Positions 54,694-63,809 of a stretch of 64,000 nucleotides of DNA are shown here, one piece after another. The notes under the pieces are model-generated. The model was not told where the DNA came from. It searched no databases and was given only the letters and a program-made list of their open reading frames with translations. A program made the position numbers and the translations under genes. This DNA is from Chiayiivirga flava. GTDB taxonomy: Bacteria; Pseudomonadota; Gammaproteobacteria; Xanthomonadales; Xanthomonadaceae. The DNA is taken from positions 62,001 to 126,000 of the forward strand of contig NZ_JACHHP010000006.1 of assembly GCF_014202825.1 (NCBI RefSeq). Reading direction: 5' to 3'. The stretch's first letter is position 1, and every line of letters begins with the position of its first letter.

Positions 54694-55650
54694 TCAGTCC
54701 GCACGCACGCCGGCGGACGGCCGTCGCCGCCGTGCCGGCGGTGCCGGGTCCGGTGCGAGCAGCACCGGCGTCAGCGTCTGCAGCACGCGTGCGAGTTTTT
54801 CGAGGAAGTCGCCCATCGCCGAACTCTTGCGCCACACCATCGCGATCTGGCGGCTGGGTTGCGAATCGGAGAAATGCAGCAGATGAATGTCGGTGGAGCG
54901 TGGCACCGGCGGCTGCACCGCCAGCATCGGCAGCAGCGTGATGCCGACGCCGGACGCCACCATCTGGCGCAGGGTTTCGAGGCTGGTGGCGCGGAAGCCG
55001 GACTTTTCGCCGGCACCGGCCATGTGGCACACGTCGAGCGCCTGATCGCGCAGGCAGTGGCCATCCTCGAGCAGCAGCAAGCTTTCGCTGGCAAGTTCGT
55101 CGAGGGCGAGCGCGTCGCGCTTCGCGAAGGGGTGCGAGCGCGGCACGGCCAGCAGGAACGGCTCCTCGAACAGGAACTCGACGTGCAACCGGTCGTCGTG
55201 CAGCGGCAGCGCGAGGATGCCGGCATCGAGCCGGCCTTCGCGCAGCTGGCGCAGGATCTCTTCGGTTTTCTCCTCGACCAGCAGCAGTTCCAGGCGCGGA
55301 AACCGGGCGCGGATCGGTGGCACCACGTGCGGCAGCAGGTAGGGGCCGAGGGTGGGAAAGATGCCCAGGCGCACGCTGCCGGCTTCGGGGTCGGTGCTGC
55401 GGCGCGCGGTTTCCTTCAGTTGCTCGACGTCGGCAAGGATGCGCCGCGCGCGGTCGGCCACGTCGCGGCCGACAGGGGTCAGCATCACGCGGCGCGGGGC
55501 GCGTTCGATCAGGGTCACGCCCAGTTCTTCTTCGAGCTTGCGGATCTGGGTCGACAGCGTGGGCTGGCTGACGAACGTGGCCTCGGCCGCGCGACCGAAG
55601 TGGCGATGGTCGGCCAGCGCGACGAGGTAGCGGAGATCGCGCAGATTCAT
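54694..55650 (-). CDS. oxyR: Hydrogen peroxide-sensing regulator OxyR
   Basis: LysR-family activator of peroxide defence genes. The 318 residues carry a winged helix at the N-terminus (FVSQPTLSTQIRKLEEEL) and the redox pair Cys199 and Cys208 in DGHCLRDQALDVC, at the same residue numbers as in E. coli OxyR. FRATSLETLRQMVASGVGIT is also conserved. The C-terminus has a long basic/proline tail. It is convergent with the hybrid sensor gene and divergent from a repeat element. No katG or ahpC adjoins. Confidence 0.96.
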   Translation of the reverse strand: MNLRDLRYLVALADHRHFGRAAEATFVSQPTLSTQIRKLEEELGVTLIERAPRRVMLTPVGRDVADRARRILADVEQLKETARRSTDPEAGSVRLGIFPTLGPYLLPHVVPPIRARFPRLELLLVEEKTEEILRQLREGRLDAGILALPLHDDRLHVEFLFEEPFLLAVPRSHPFAKRDALALDELASESLLLLEDGHCLRDQALDVCHMAGAGEKSGFRATSLETLRQMVASGVGITLLPMLAVQPPVPRSTDIHLLHFSDSQPSRQIAMVWRKSSAMGDFLEKLARVLQTLTPVLLAPDPAPPARRRRPSAGVRAD

Positions 55651-55779
55651 CGATATCTCCAGTTCGATCGAAAAATCCTATCACGGTGCGCAGCTGCCGT
55701 CCGGGTTGGGGAGGTGGATGGGGGTGCATCTGTTCGTGGTTCGTGCGTGGGCGTTCGTTACGGAGGTTCAGGAAAACAT

Positions 55780-56100
55780 CGCCCCCTTCCGCCTGCCGGC
55801 ACCTTCCCCCGCTCGCGGGAGAAGGGATTTCTCCGTTTTGCGCTGTCGCGACCTGCACGGTGACGGCATCCGAAGGCGTTCATCGAAGCCGCCCTGTCTC
55901 CCACATGCGGGAAAATGACGGCCTCCGAACGCGTACAACGAAGCAGTGCTTCTCCATAAGCGGAGAAAATGACAGCATCCGAAAGGATTCAACGAAGCGG
56001 TCCTTCTCCATGCGGAGAACATGACAGCATCCGAAAGGGTGCAACGAAGCAGTCCTTCTCCCGCATGCGGGGGAAGGTGCCGGCAGGCGGAAGGGGGGCG
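55780..56100. repeat. 321-bp repeat element with terminal inverted repeats
   Basis: The ends are near-perfect 32-bp inverted repeats: CGCCCCCTTCCGCCTGCCGG at the left (55780-55811) and its complement at the right (56068-56100, one extra G). Inside are four direct repeats of 52-56 bp starting at 55861, 55916, 55970 and 56022. Each begins TGACnGCnTCCGAA and contains CAACGAAG (CATCGAAG in the first) and a small hairpin such as CTTCTCCATGCGGAGAA. It occupies most of the 676-bp gap between oxyR and the DUF1800 gene; the rest (56101-56326) shows nothing further. No transposase is encoded. Confidence 0.85.
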
Positions 56101-56326
56101 CCTGCACGCCTCGCGACCACTGCGTCGAACGTCGTTACCTCATGCGCAGCACACTTGCGCGCGAGGCGAAAAATGTCGCGATACTCCGCGGGACAGCGTT
56201 TCCCCCAAGGCAAGCCCGGCGCGTGACATTGCTGTACTGTCCACACCGCGCCGGGGCGCGGACGCCGACCACCGCAGCACGGGGAGCGGTGGCGGACGCG
56301 CAGTGGCCTGAACGACGGAGCGGACG

Positions 56327-58138
56327 ATGCGCGAAACAGTTCGACGATCGGGCGCGTGGCGCCGCGTCTTCGTGGCGTGCGCTGCGTGCCCGTTGGCGGT
56401 CGCAGTCGCCCATGCCGGCCCGTTGCCGGCGATTTTCGCCAGCGGCTTCGAACGCAGCATCGACCGCCCCGACAGCGATGCCGAGGCCGCGCGTTTCCTC
56501 GACCAGGCCACATTCGGCGGCCGTCTCGACGACATCGCGCACCTGCGCGAGGTGGGCTACGACGCGTGGCTCGACGCGCAGTTCGCCGCCGGCATGTCGC
56601 TGCAGGCGCCGTTTCTCGACTACATCGCCACGCTGCCCGCGGGCGAGAACGGCGTCTACCAGGGCCAGCGTCTGGAAGCCTGGCTCATCCACGCCGCGCA
56701 GACGCCGGATCCGAGCAACCCGCTGCTGACGCACGACGACCAGCTGCGTCAGCGCGTCGCGTTCGCGTTGTCGGAGCTGATGGTGGTGTCCGACCGCAAC
56801 GCCGCGCTCACCTTCCAGCCGTGGGCGCTCGCGCACTACAACGACACGCTCGCCACCCATGCCTTCGGCAACTATCGCGAGCTGCTCGAAGCGGTGACCC
56901 TGCACCCGGCGATGGGCCGTTTCCTCAGCATGCTCGGCAACCGCAAATCCGACGCCGCGCTCAACATCCGGCCCGACGAGAACTACGCGCGCGAAGTGCT
57001 GCAGCTGTTCTCGATCGGCCTGCAGCTGCTGCATCCGGACGGCACGCCGGTGTTGGTCGGCGGCCATCCGGTGCCGACCTACGACCAGAACGTCGTGCGC
57101 GGTTTCGCCCACGTCTTCACCGGCTGGAACTTCGCCGGCTGCACCGTCGCCGACTACGGCGACTGCGCGCCCGGCAATCCGGACGAACCGCCGTGGCGGC
57201 AACCGATGCAGCCGGTGGAAGCGTTCCACGACACGAGCGAGGACAAGTTGCTGCTCGACTACACGCCGCAGACACCGGGCGGCCACATCGTGCTGGCCGC
57301 CGGCGGCGACGCGCGCGAGGAACTGGAGTTCGCGCTCGACACCATCTTCCACCATCCCAACGTCGGTCCGTTCGTTGCGAAGCATCTGATCCAGCGCCTG
57401 GTCACGAGCAACCCGTCGCCGGCCTACGTGCAGCGCATCGCCGCCGTATTCGACGACGACGGCAGCGGCGAGCGCGGCGATCTGGGCGCCGTGGTGCGGG
57501 CGCTGCTGCTCGACGACGAAGCCCGCACCGGCCATCTGGACGCGCCCGATACCTTCGGCAAGATGCGCGAGCCGATCCTGAAGATCGTGCGGCTGTGGCG
57601 CGCCACCGATGCGCGCTCGGTCAACGGCCGCGTGTTCCGCTACAGCTTTCCCGACGATTACGGCCAGCTGCCGCTGAGCGCGCCGTCGGTGTTCAATTTC
57701 TTCAAGCCGACGTTCGCGCAGCCGGGCGAGATCCGCGATGCGGGATTGGTGTCGCCGGAGTTCCAGATCGCCACCGACACGCAGCTGGTGTCGGCGCCGA
57801 ATGCGTTGGGGTTTCGCCTGTTCCTGTTCTACGTCGGCAGCCGCTACAGCTATGCGTGGGAGAACGGTGCGCCGGTGCCGAGCGAGATGCTGTCGGACTA
57901 CGCCGCGCTGAAATCGCTGGCGTCCGATCCGGCGGCGCTCGTCGACCGGCTCGATCTGCTGCTGCTGTCGGGCGGCATGTCGGACTACATGCGCGACCTG
58001 CTGATCGCGCGACTCGACGGCACGCCGCCCGACAGCATTCCCGGGCAGGACGGCGGTGCGCCCGACGTATTGTTGTGGCGGGTGCAGCAGGCGCTGTACC
58101 TGATCCTGACGTCGCCCGAATTCGCCATCCAGAAATAG
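56327..58138 (+). CDS. DUF1800 family protein
   Basis: A 603-residue exported protein of the DUF1800 family. A long basic start (MRETVRRSGAWRR) and a hydrophobic core form the signal peptide, ending AVAHA. The mature chain begins GPLPAIFASGFERS, echoing the GDGFE tails seen elsewhere. Family marks are AARFLDQATFGG, QRVAFALSELMVVSD, NYRELLEAVTLHPAMGRFLS, RPDENYAREVLQLFSIGL and FVAKHLIQRLV. The DUF1501 gene follows 18 bp downstream, the standard pairing for these two families. Function unknown in the family, though linked with exported, often Tat-dependent systems. Confidence 0.9.
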   Translation: MRETVRRSGAWRRVFVACAACPLAVAVAHAGPLPAIFASGFERSIDRPDSDAEAARFLDQATFGGRLDDIAHLREVGYDAWLDAQFAAGMSLQAPFLDYIATLPAGENGVYQGQRLEAWLIHAAQTPDPSNPLLTHDDQLRQRVAFALSELMVVSDRNAALTFQPWALAHYNDTLATHAFGNYRELLEAVTLHPAMGRFLSMLGNRKSDAALNIRPDENYAREVLQLFSIGLQLLHPDGTPVLVGGHPVPTYDQNVVRGFAHVFTGWNFAGCTVADYGDCAPGNPDEPPWRQPMQPVEAFHDTSEDKLLLDYTPQTPGGHIVLAAGGDAREELEFALDTIFHHPNVGPFVAKHLIQRLVTSNPSPAYVQRIAAVFDDDGSGERGDLGAVVRALLLDDEARTGHLDAPDTFGKMREPILKIVRLWRATDARSVNGRVFRYSFPDDYGQLPLSAPSVFNFFKPTFAQPGEIRDAGLVSPEFQIATDTQLVSAPNALGFRLFLFYVGSRYSYAWENGAPVPSEMLSDYAALKSLASDPAALVDRLDLLLLSGGMSDYMRDLLIARLDGTPPDSIPGQDGGAPDVLLWRVQQALYLILTSPEFAIQK

Positions 58139-58156
58139 CGCACGGACATCGCCGCC

Positions 58157-59575
58157 ATGCTCCGACACGTGAACCGTCGCACCTTCCTGCGCCGCGCCAT
58201 CCACTCCGCGCTCGGCGGTGCCGGGTTGTATGGCGCGCTCGGCAACCTGCAGCTCGTCGCCGCCGCCACGCGCGTACGGGGCGGTGTCTTTCCGGACTAC
58301 AAGGCGCTGGTCTGCGTCTACCTGTTCGGCGGCAACGACAGCTTCAATACCGTGGTGCCGCACAGCGCACCGCACTACGCGCAGTATGCGGTATCGCGTC
58401 CGGCGCTGGCGCTGTCGTCGGCCCAGGCGGCGATGCTGCCGCTGACGCCGCAGCCTGCGCAGGGTGGCTTGCCGGGCGGGCCGGCGCGCGATCGCGACGG
58501 CGCCATCGTCGGCTGCAGTCTGCATCCGGGCATGGACGGGCTGCGTGCACTGTTCGACAACCGGCATGCGGCCATCGTCGCCAATGTCGGCACGCTGCTC
58601 GGGCCGATCACGCAGGCCGGCTACCAGGGCAATGCGCCGCGCCCGCCGCAACTGTTCTCGCACGAGGACCAGACCAATTTCTGGCAGACCTCGCGTCCGG
58701 ACGACGCCAATGCCGATGGCTGGGGCGGACGCATCGCCGATCTGCTCCACACCGGCAATCCCGGCACGCAGCTGCCGATGACGATCTCGCTCTCGGGGCA
58801 GGCGCTGTTCCAGCGCGGTGCGAGTGTCGACCAGTACGTGATGGGTGCGTACGGCGTGCCGCCGATCGACTATCTCGGCGACTACCAGAACGAACTGGGC
58901 GTGCAGACGTTCCATGCGCTGCACGCGGACGGCACGCAGGCGCACATGTTCGAGCGCGCCTACGCCGGCGCGACGCGGCGCGCGATCGACACCTACCGGA
59001 CGGTCAACGCCGCGCTCGCCGGAGCGCCGGTGCCGGCGGGGTTTCCCGACACGTACCTGGGTGCGCAGCTGCGCCAGGTGGCGCGCCTGATCGGCGTGCG
59101 CGATGCGCTCGGCATGCGTCGCCAGGTGTTCTACGTGAGCCTCGGCGGCTTCGATACGCACGACAGCCAGATCGAGGTGCATCCGGGCCTGCTCGCCGAT
59201 CTCTCGCAATCGCTCGCCGCCTTCCACGCGGCGACCGTCACGCTCGGCGTGGCGCAGCAGGTGACCGCGTTCACCGCGTCGGATTTCGGCCGCACCGTGT
59301 CGACCAACGGCGACGGCACCGATCATGGCTGGGGCGGGCACCATTTCGTCGTCGGCGGCGCGGTGCGCGGCGGACGTTTCTACGGCACGCTGCCGTCGCT
59401 TGCGCAGTCCGGAAATCCGGACGATGCCGGCTACGGGCAGATCATCCCGACGCTCGGCGTCGACCAGTATGCCGCCACGCTGGCGACGTGGTTCGGCGTC
59501 GGCGCGAGCGAACTGGCCGACTTGTTCCCGGCCCTGGGCGAGTACGACAGCAGCGATCTGGGTTTCATGCTCTGA
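58157..59575 (+). CDS. DUF1501 family protein (Tat-exported)
   Basis: A 472-residue protein with a twin-arginine signal (NRRTFLRRAIHSALGGAGLY) ending near residue 36. The sulfatase/phosphatase-like DUF1501 body has VCVYLFGGNDSFNTVVPHS, LHPGMDGLRALFDN, NFWQTSRP, VFYVSLGGFDTHDSQIEVHP and DFGRTVSTNGDGTDHGWGGH. The His/Asp set in the last two resembles the alkaline-phosphatase-fold metal site. It is coupled with the DUF1800 gene. Substrate unknown. Confidence 0.9.
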   Translation: MLRHVNRRTFLRRAIHSALGGAGLYGALGNLQLVAAATRVRGGVFPDYKALVCVYLFGGNDSFNTVVPHSAPHYAQYAVSRPALALSSAQAAMLPLTPQPAQGGLPGGPARDRDGAIVGCSLHPGMDGLRALFDNRHAAIVANVGTLLGPITQAGYQGNAPRPPQLFSHEDQTNFWQTSRPDDANADGWGGRIADLLHTGNPGTQLPMTISLSGQALFQRGASVDQYVMGAYGVPPIDYLGDYQNELGVQTFHALHADGTQAHMFERAYAGATRRAIDTYRTVNAALAGAPVPAGFPDTYLGAQLRQVARLIGVRDALGMRRQVFYVSLGGFDTHDSQIEVHPGLLADLSQSLAAFHAATVTLGVAQQVTAFTASDFGRTVSTNGDGTDHGWGGHHFVVGGAVRGGRFYGTLPSLAQSGNPDDAGYGQIIPTLGVDQYAATLATWFGVGASELADLFPALGEYDSSDLGFML

Positions 59576-59664
59576 GCCGCGAAATCGGCCTGGGCATCGC
59601 GTCGAAGCGTGCTTCGGGTCGCGGCGCGACGGCTATGCTGTTGCGTCGAAACCGGGAGATCGTC

Positions 59665-62358
59665 ATGCGCCGTGCCGCTGCAGTGTTGCTGTCGTTGTGT
59701 CTTGCCATAGCGGTGCACGCTTCGGACGCCGTGTCCGAGGTGCCGCTCGGTCCGCTGCCGCGCAGCGTGGTGCCGGAACGGTATGCGCTGGAACTGCGCC
59801 TGGATGCAGACGCCGAGGATTTTTCCGGCAAGGTCGCGATCGACGTGGCGGTGAACGACGCGGTCGATACGCTCTGGCTGCACGGCCGCAACCTCGAGAT
59901 CGACAGCGCCACGCTGACCACCGCCGACGGCGAGACGCTGCCGCTCAAGGCCAGCGTGGCGCACGCCGAGGCCGGGGTGCTGAAACTCGTCGCGCCCACC
60001 ACACTCGCACCCGGCAAGGCCCGCATCACGCTGACGTACCGTGCGAAGTACGACCTGCAACTGCAGGGCGCGTACCGGGTCAAGGTCGGCGACGACGCGT
60101 ACGTGGTCACCCAGATGGAGCCGCTCGGCGCACGCAATGCCTTTCCCGCGTTCGACGAGCCGGCGTTCAAGACACCGTGGGACGTGAGCCTGGTCGTGCC
60201 CGACGGCCAGACCGCGGTCGCGAACACCGCGCAGATCGGCATCGACAAGGTGCAGGACGGCTGGAAGAAACTGCGCTTTGCCACAACCGAACGCTTGCCG
60301 ACCTACCTGATCGCATTCGCCGTCGGGCCGTGGGACATCGTCGAATGGCAGGACATCCCGCCCAATGCCGTGCGCGCCGAGCCGCTGACGCTGCGCGGCA
60401 TCGCGCCCAAAGGCCGCGGCGCGGAACTGCGCTACGCGCTCGAACACACCGCCGCCCAGGTCGCGGCGCTGGAAGACTTCTTCGCGCTGCCGTATCCGTT
60501 CGACAAGCTCGACATCCTCGCCGCACCCGATTTCAGCTTCGGCGCGATGGAGAACGCCGGGCTCATCGTCTACCGCGAGAGCCTGCTGCTCGGTGTCGAC
60601 ACCGCACCCACGGCGCTTCGCCAGGCGTACTGGGCCACGCACACGCACGAACTTTCGCACCAGTGGTTCGGCAATCTGGTCACGATGCCGTGGTGGGACG
60701 ACCTGTGGCTCAACGAGTCGTTCGCGTCGTGGATGGAGGCGCGCATCCTGCGCGAGCTCAAGCCGGAGTTCCACGTCGAGCGCGAGCTGCTCGAAGGCGG
60801 ACTGCACGCGATGACCGAGGACAGCCTCGCCACCGCGCGCCGCATCCACGAGCCGGTGCACGACTACACCACGGTGCAATCGGCGTTCGACGGCATCACC
60901 TACGCCAAGGGCGCGGCGGTGCTTTCGATGTTCGAGAACTATCTGGGGCCGCAGCGTTTCCGCGATGCGATCCGGCTGCACATGCGCAAGTTCGCGCGCG
61001 GCAGCGCGACGAGCGGCGACCTGATGCGCACGATCGCCGCGCACAGCGACGATGCCTCGCGCGTGCAGCAGGCCTTCGCCAGTTTCACCGACCAGCCAGG
61101 CGTGCCGATGCTGCGCGCGCAGCTGCATTGCAAGGCGGATCGCGCCACGCTGGCGCTCACGCAGACGCGGTATCTGCCGCTCGGGTCCACCGCCAGCGCC
61201 GACGTGCGCTGGGGTCTCCCGGTGTGCGTGCGCTACGCGGCCGGCAGCGGGACGCGTCGCCAGTGCACCTTGCTGACCGAGGCAAGCGGCGACATGGTGC
61301 TCGAGGCAGACGCCTGTCCGGCCTGGGTGCATCCGAATGCGGAGGGTGCGGGCTATTACCGTTTCGCGCTGGCGGCCCAAGACCAGAAGGCGCTCGCGGC
61401 GGCGTTTGCGTCGCTCGATGCCGGCGAACAGCGCGTGTTTGCCGACTCGCTCGCTGCGGCCTGGGGCAGCGGCCTGTTGTCTACCGACGGCTTCCTCGCG
61501 GCGCTGCCGATGCTTTCGAAGGCGCAGGATCGCCTGGTCTCGGTGCCGCGCCAGGGCACGCTGACGTGGATGCGCGACCATCTGCCGGTGGACGACGCGC
61601 AGCGCGACGCGTTCGATCGATGGGTGGTCGCGATCTACCGGCCGCGCCTGGACGCGCTCGGGCTCGACCCCGCGCCGGGCGAAGACGACGAACGCAGCCT
61701 GCTGCGACAGGATCTGATCAACCTGCTGGCGCCGCTGCCGCCGGCGCGGGAACTGCGCGACGCGCTCGCCCGGCGCGGGCGTGCAGTGCTCGGCGTCGAT
61801 GGCGACGGTGCCCTGCGCCCGGACGCCGCGCCCGCCGACCAGCGTGGCATGGCGCTGCAACTCGCGGCCGAACTCGGCGGCGTGCGCGAGTTCGATGCGA
61901 TCGAGCGGCACCTGGCGGCGACCGAGGATGCGCGACTGCGGCGCGAGCTGCTGTATGCGCTCGGCAGTGCGCGTATGCCGGCGCTGGTGGAGCGTGCGCG
62001 TGCGATTGCGCTCGGCGACGGCCTGCGCGCCGGCGAAACGGCGTCGATTCCGCTCACCCAGATGGAGATGCCGGATCTGCGCGACGGCACGCGCACGTGG
62101 ATGCGGACGAATTTCGAGACGCTGTTCGCGAAGATGCCGGCGGTGTGGGCGCCGCATCTGCCCGGCTTCGAGGCCAGTGGCCTGTGCAGCGCCGGCGACG
62201 CGGACGCATTGCACGCGCAGTACGCGACGCGCATGAAGGACGTCGAAGGCGGAGCCTTGGCGTTGGCGCAGGCAGTCGAGGGCATCCGCCTGTGCGCGGC
62301 GCGGCTGGCGCACCACCGCGCGGCCGGATTCGGCGCGGCCCTCAACGCCGATTCCTGA
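59665..62358 (+). CDS. M1 family zinc aminopeptidase, exported
   Basis: An 897-residue aminopeptidase N-like enzyme with a signal peptide (about 1-22, SLCLAIAVHAS). The GAMEN exopeptidase motif is FGAMENAGLIVY, and the zinc site is HELSHQW (His328, Glu329, His332) with Glu351 in LNESFASW. The catalytic Tyr is in YAKGAAVLSMFE. The C-terminal ERAP1-like helical domain fills about 500-890. The ATG at 59665 gives the shorter signal peptide with GGGAG upstream; a start at 59635 adds ten basic residues. Periplasmic peptide degradation is the likely role. Confidence 0.93.
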   Translation: MRRAAAVLLSLCLAIAVHASDAVSEVPLGPLPRSVVPERYALELRLDADAEDFSGKVAIDVAVNDAVDTLWLHGRNLEIDSATLTTADGETLPLKASVAHAEAGVLKLVAPTTLAPGKARITLTYRAKYDLQLQGAYRVKVGDDAYVVTQMEPLGARNAFPAFDEPAFKTPWDVSLVVPDGQTAVANTAQIGIDKVQDGWKKLRFATTERLPTYLIAFAVGPWDIVEWQDIPPNAVRAEPLTLRGIAPKGRGAELRYALEHTAAQVAALEDFFALPYPFDKLDILAAPDFSFGAMENAGLIVYRESLLLGVDTAPTALRQAYWATHTHELSHQWFGNLVTMPWWDDLWLNESFASWMEARILRELKPEFHVERELLEGGLHAMTEDSLATARRIHEPVHDYTTVQSAFDGITYAKGAAVLSMFENYLGPQRFRDAIRLHMRKFARGSATSGDLMRTIAAHSDDASRVQQAFASFTDQPGVPMLRAQLHCKADRATLALTQTRYLPLGSTASADVRWGLPVCVRYAAGSGTRRQCTLLTEASGDMVLEADACPAWVHPNAEGAGYYRFALAAQDQKALAAAFASLDAGEQRVFADSLAAAWGSGLLSTDGFLAALPMLSKAQDRLVSVPRQGTLTWMRDHLPVDDAQRDAFDRWVVAIYRPRLDALGLDPAPGEDDERSLLRQDLINLLAPLPPARELRDALARRGRAVLGVDGDGALRPDAAPADQRGMALQLAAELGGVREFDAIERHLAATEDARLRRELLYALGSARMPALVERARAIALGDGLRAGETASIPLTQMEMPDLRDGTRTWMRTNFETLFAKMPAVWAPHLPGFEASGLCSAGDADALHAQYATRMKDVEGGALALAQAVEGIRLCAARLAHHRAAGFGAALNADS

Positions 62359-62364
62359 GTCCTG

Positions 62365-62394
62365 GCAGCGCGCGCCGGTGCAGCGGCGCGCTGC
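62365..62394. terminator. Shared hairpin between convergent genes
   Basis: Perfect 9-bp stem GCAGCGCGC / GCGCGCTGC with a twelve-base loop, in the 39-bp gap between the aminopeptidase and DUF3108 stops. No T-run on either side. Confidence 0.4.
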
Positions 62395-62397
62395 GTA

Positions 62398-63108
62398 TCA
62401 GCGCTCGATCGACACCAGGCGCATGTCGAAACTGTCGCCGTCGGCTTCGGTCTGCAGCACGCGCACCGGCACGAAGCCCTGCTCGATCCCGAGCCAGCTC
62501 GTCGTCGTGCGGCCACGGCCGTCCTTGCGTTCGCGGTCGACGCGCACCGCGGCCAGGTTGCCACCCGGCGTCGGGACGGATTCGCGCGGGCCGACGACGA
62601 AGTCCTGCGGACCCAGTTCGTCGCGATCGACCACGGTGTACGAAAGCCTGCCGGTTTTGCCGCGCGCCACGTCGCGGCTCAATGCCAGGCTCACCGCCTG
62701 GCGGTCGAGCACGCCGGCCTGCAGGTCGAAGCCGAATTCGCGATCGCGGTCGCGGCTGACGATGCGTTTGTTCGCGTGGTCGAAACGCACGCTGCGCTTG
62801 CGCGTTTTCCACCCCGCGGACTGGGTGTAGGTGTAGTCGAGCGTTTCGATGGCATCGTCGCGCACGTCGACAACCGACCGCTCGCGGATTTCGACGCCGG
62901 CAAGGCTTGCGAGGCCGCGCGTGCCTTCGGTGACGCTGGTCAGCTGCCAGTGGCCGCGGCCGTCGGGTTCGAGCGTGACGGTGCCGGTGCCGAGCGGTTT
63001 TCCGTTGCGCATCACTTCGTAGTGCGCGACGTAGGGCGTGAGCGTCGCGGCGTGCGCGGCCGCACCCGCCGTCGCCGCCGCGAGGGCCAGCAGGCAGCGC
63101 GCGATCAT
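62398..63108 (-). CDS. DUF3108 domain exported protein
   Basis: A 236-residue periplasmic protein with a signal peptide (1-20, LALAAATAGAAAHA). The family pattern is visible: YVAHYEVMRNGKPLGTGTVT, RERSVVDVRDDAIETLDYTY, WKTRKRSVRFDHANKRIVS and DRQAVSLALSRDVA. The DUF3108 fold is lipocalin-like and may bind lipids. It is coupled to purN by a 4-bp overlap, a neighbour relation common in this order though the proteins are functionally unrelated. Confidence 0.88.
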   Translation of the reverse strand: MIARCLLALAAATAGAAAHAATLTPYVAHYEVMRNGKPLGTGTVTLEPDGRGHWQLTSVTEGTRGLASLAGVEIRERSVVDVRDDAIETLDYTYTQSAGWKTRKRSVRFDHANKRIVSRDRDREFGFDLQAGVLDRQAVSLALSRDVARGKTGRLSYTVVDRDELGPQDFVVGPRESVPTPGGNLAAVRVDRERKDGRGRTTTSWLGIEQGFVPVRVLQTEADGDSFDMRLVSIER

Positions 63109-63809
63109 GCCGCCGGCGCCGCGTGCAGGCGATCGTCCGCGCCCAGTTGCAGCGGGGCGGACAGCGGCGAGCGATCCAGGCGCACGTGCCCGCCGTCGCA
63201 GTCGATGCGTCCGTCGGCGATCAGCGCCACGCTGCGCACCAGCAGCGCGTGCTCGCGCGCCAGCACGCGCTGCGAGAGCGCCGCGGCGTCGTCGTCCGGC
63301 AGCACCGGCACGCGCGCCTGCGCGATGACTGGGCCGGCGTCGAGCGCGGGAATGACGAAATGCACGCTCGCACCGTGTTCGGTGGCGCCGTCGGCGAGCG
63401 CGCGGGCGTGGGTGTCGAGGCCGGGATACTGCGGCAGCAGCGAAGGATGGATGTTGATCATGCGTCCGAGATGGCGGCGCACGGCCGCGGAGGAAATCAG
63501 ACGCATGTATCCCGCACAGACGATGAGATGCGGCTGAACGTGGTCGACGGCGGCGAACAGTGCGGCGTCGAAGGCGGCGCGCCGGGCGAAGCCGGCCGGC
63601 GCGAGCGACGTTGCGCGAATGCCCGCGCGGCGCGCACGTTCGAGCACGGGTGCCTCGGCCCGGTCGGAGAACACGCCGACGATGTCGATCGCCAGATCGC
63701 CGGCGTCGCGCGCATCGACGAGCGCCTGCAGGTTGCTGCCGCGGCCGGACGCGAGCACCGCCACGCGCAGCGCGGACGCCGCACGCGGATGCGGACCGCG
63801 CGCGTGCAT
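63105..63809 (-). CDS. purN: Phosphoribosylglycinamide formyltransferase
   Basis: Adds the first formyl group in de novo purine synthesis, using 10-formyl-THF. 234 residues. The phosphate loop is VLASGRGSNLQALVDA, the catalytic Asn/His segment INIHPSLLPQYPGLDTH, and Asp is in FVIPALDAGPVIAQA. A 20-residue C-terminal extension (DDRLHAAPAA) lies beyond the usual end. The start at 63809 overlaps the purM stop, so purM-purN-DUF3108 are coupled. Confidence 0.95.
   Translation of the reverse strand: MHARGPHPRAASALRVAVLASGRGSNLQALVDARDAGDLAIDIVGVFSDRAEAPVLERARRAGIRATSLAPAGFARRAAFDAALFAAVDHVQPHLIVCAGYMRLISSAAVRRHLGRMINIHPSLLPQYPGLDTHARALADGATEHGASVHFVIPALDAGPVIAQARVPVLPDDDAAALSQRVLAREHALLVRSVALIADGRIDCDGGHVRLDRSPLSAPLQLGADDRLHAAPAA

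Noticed and set aside
50991-54941. A 1316-residue plus-strand frame over the hybrid sensor
   Set aside because: It is out of frame with the sensor, made of Arg/Ala-rich filler and has no recognisable motif.
55656-55681. OxyR autoregulatory box before oxyR
   Set aside because: Two half-sites (ATAG and CGAT at 7-bp spacing) fit, but the third and fourth do not match, so the evidence is too weak.
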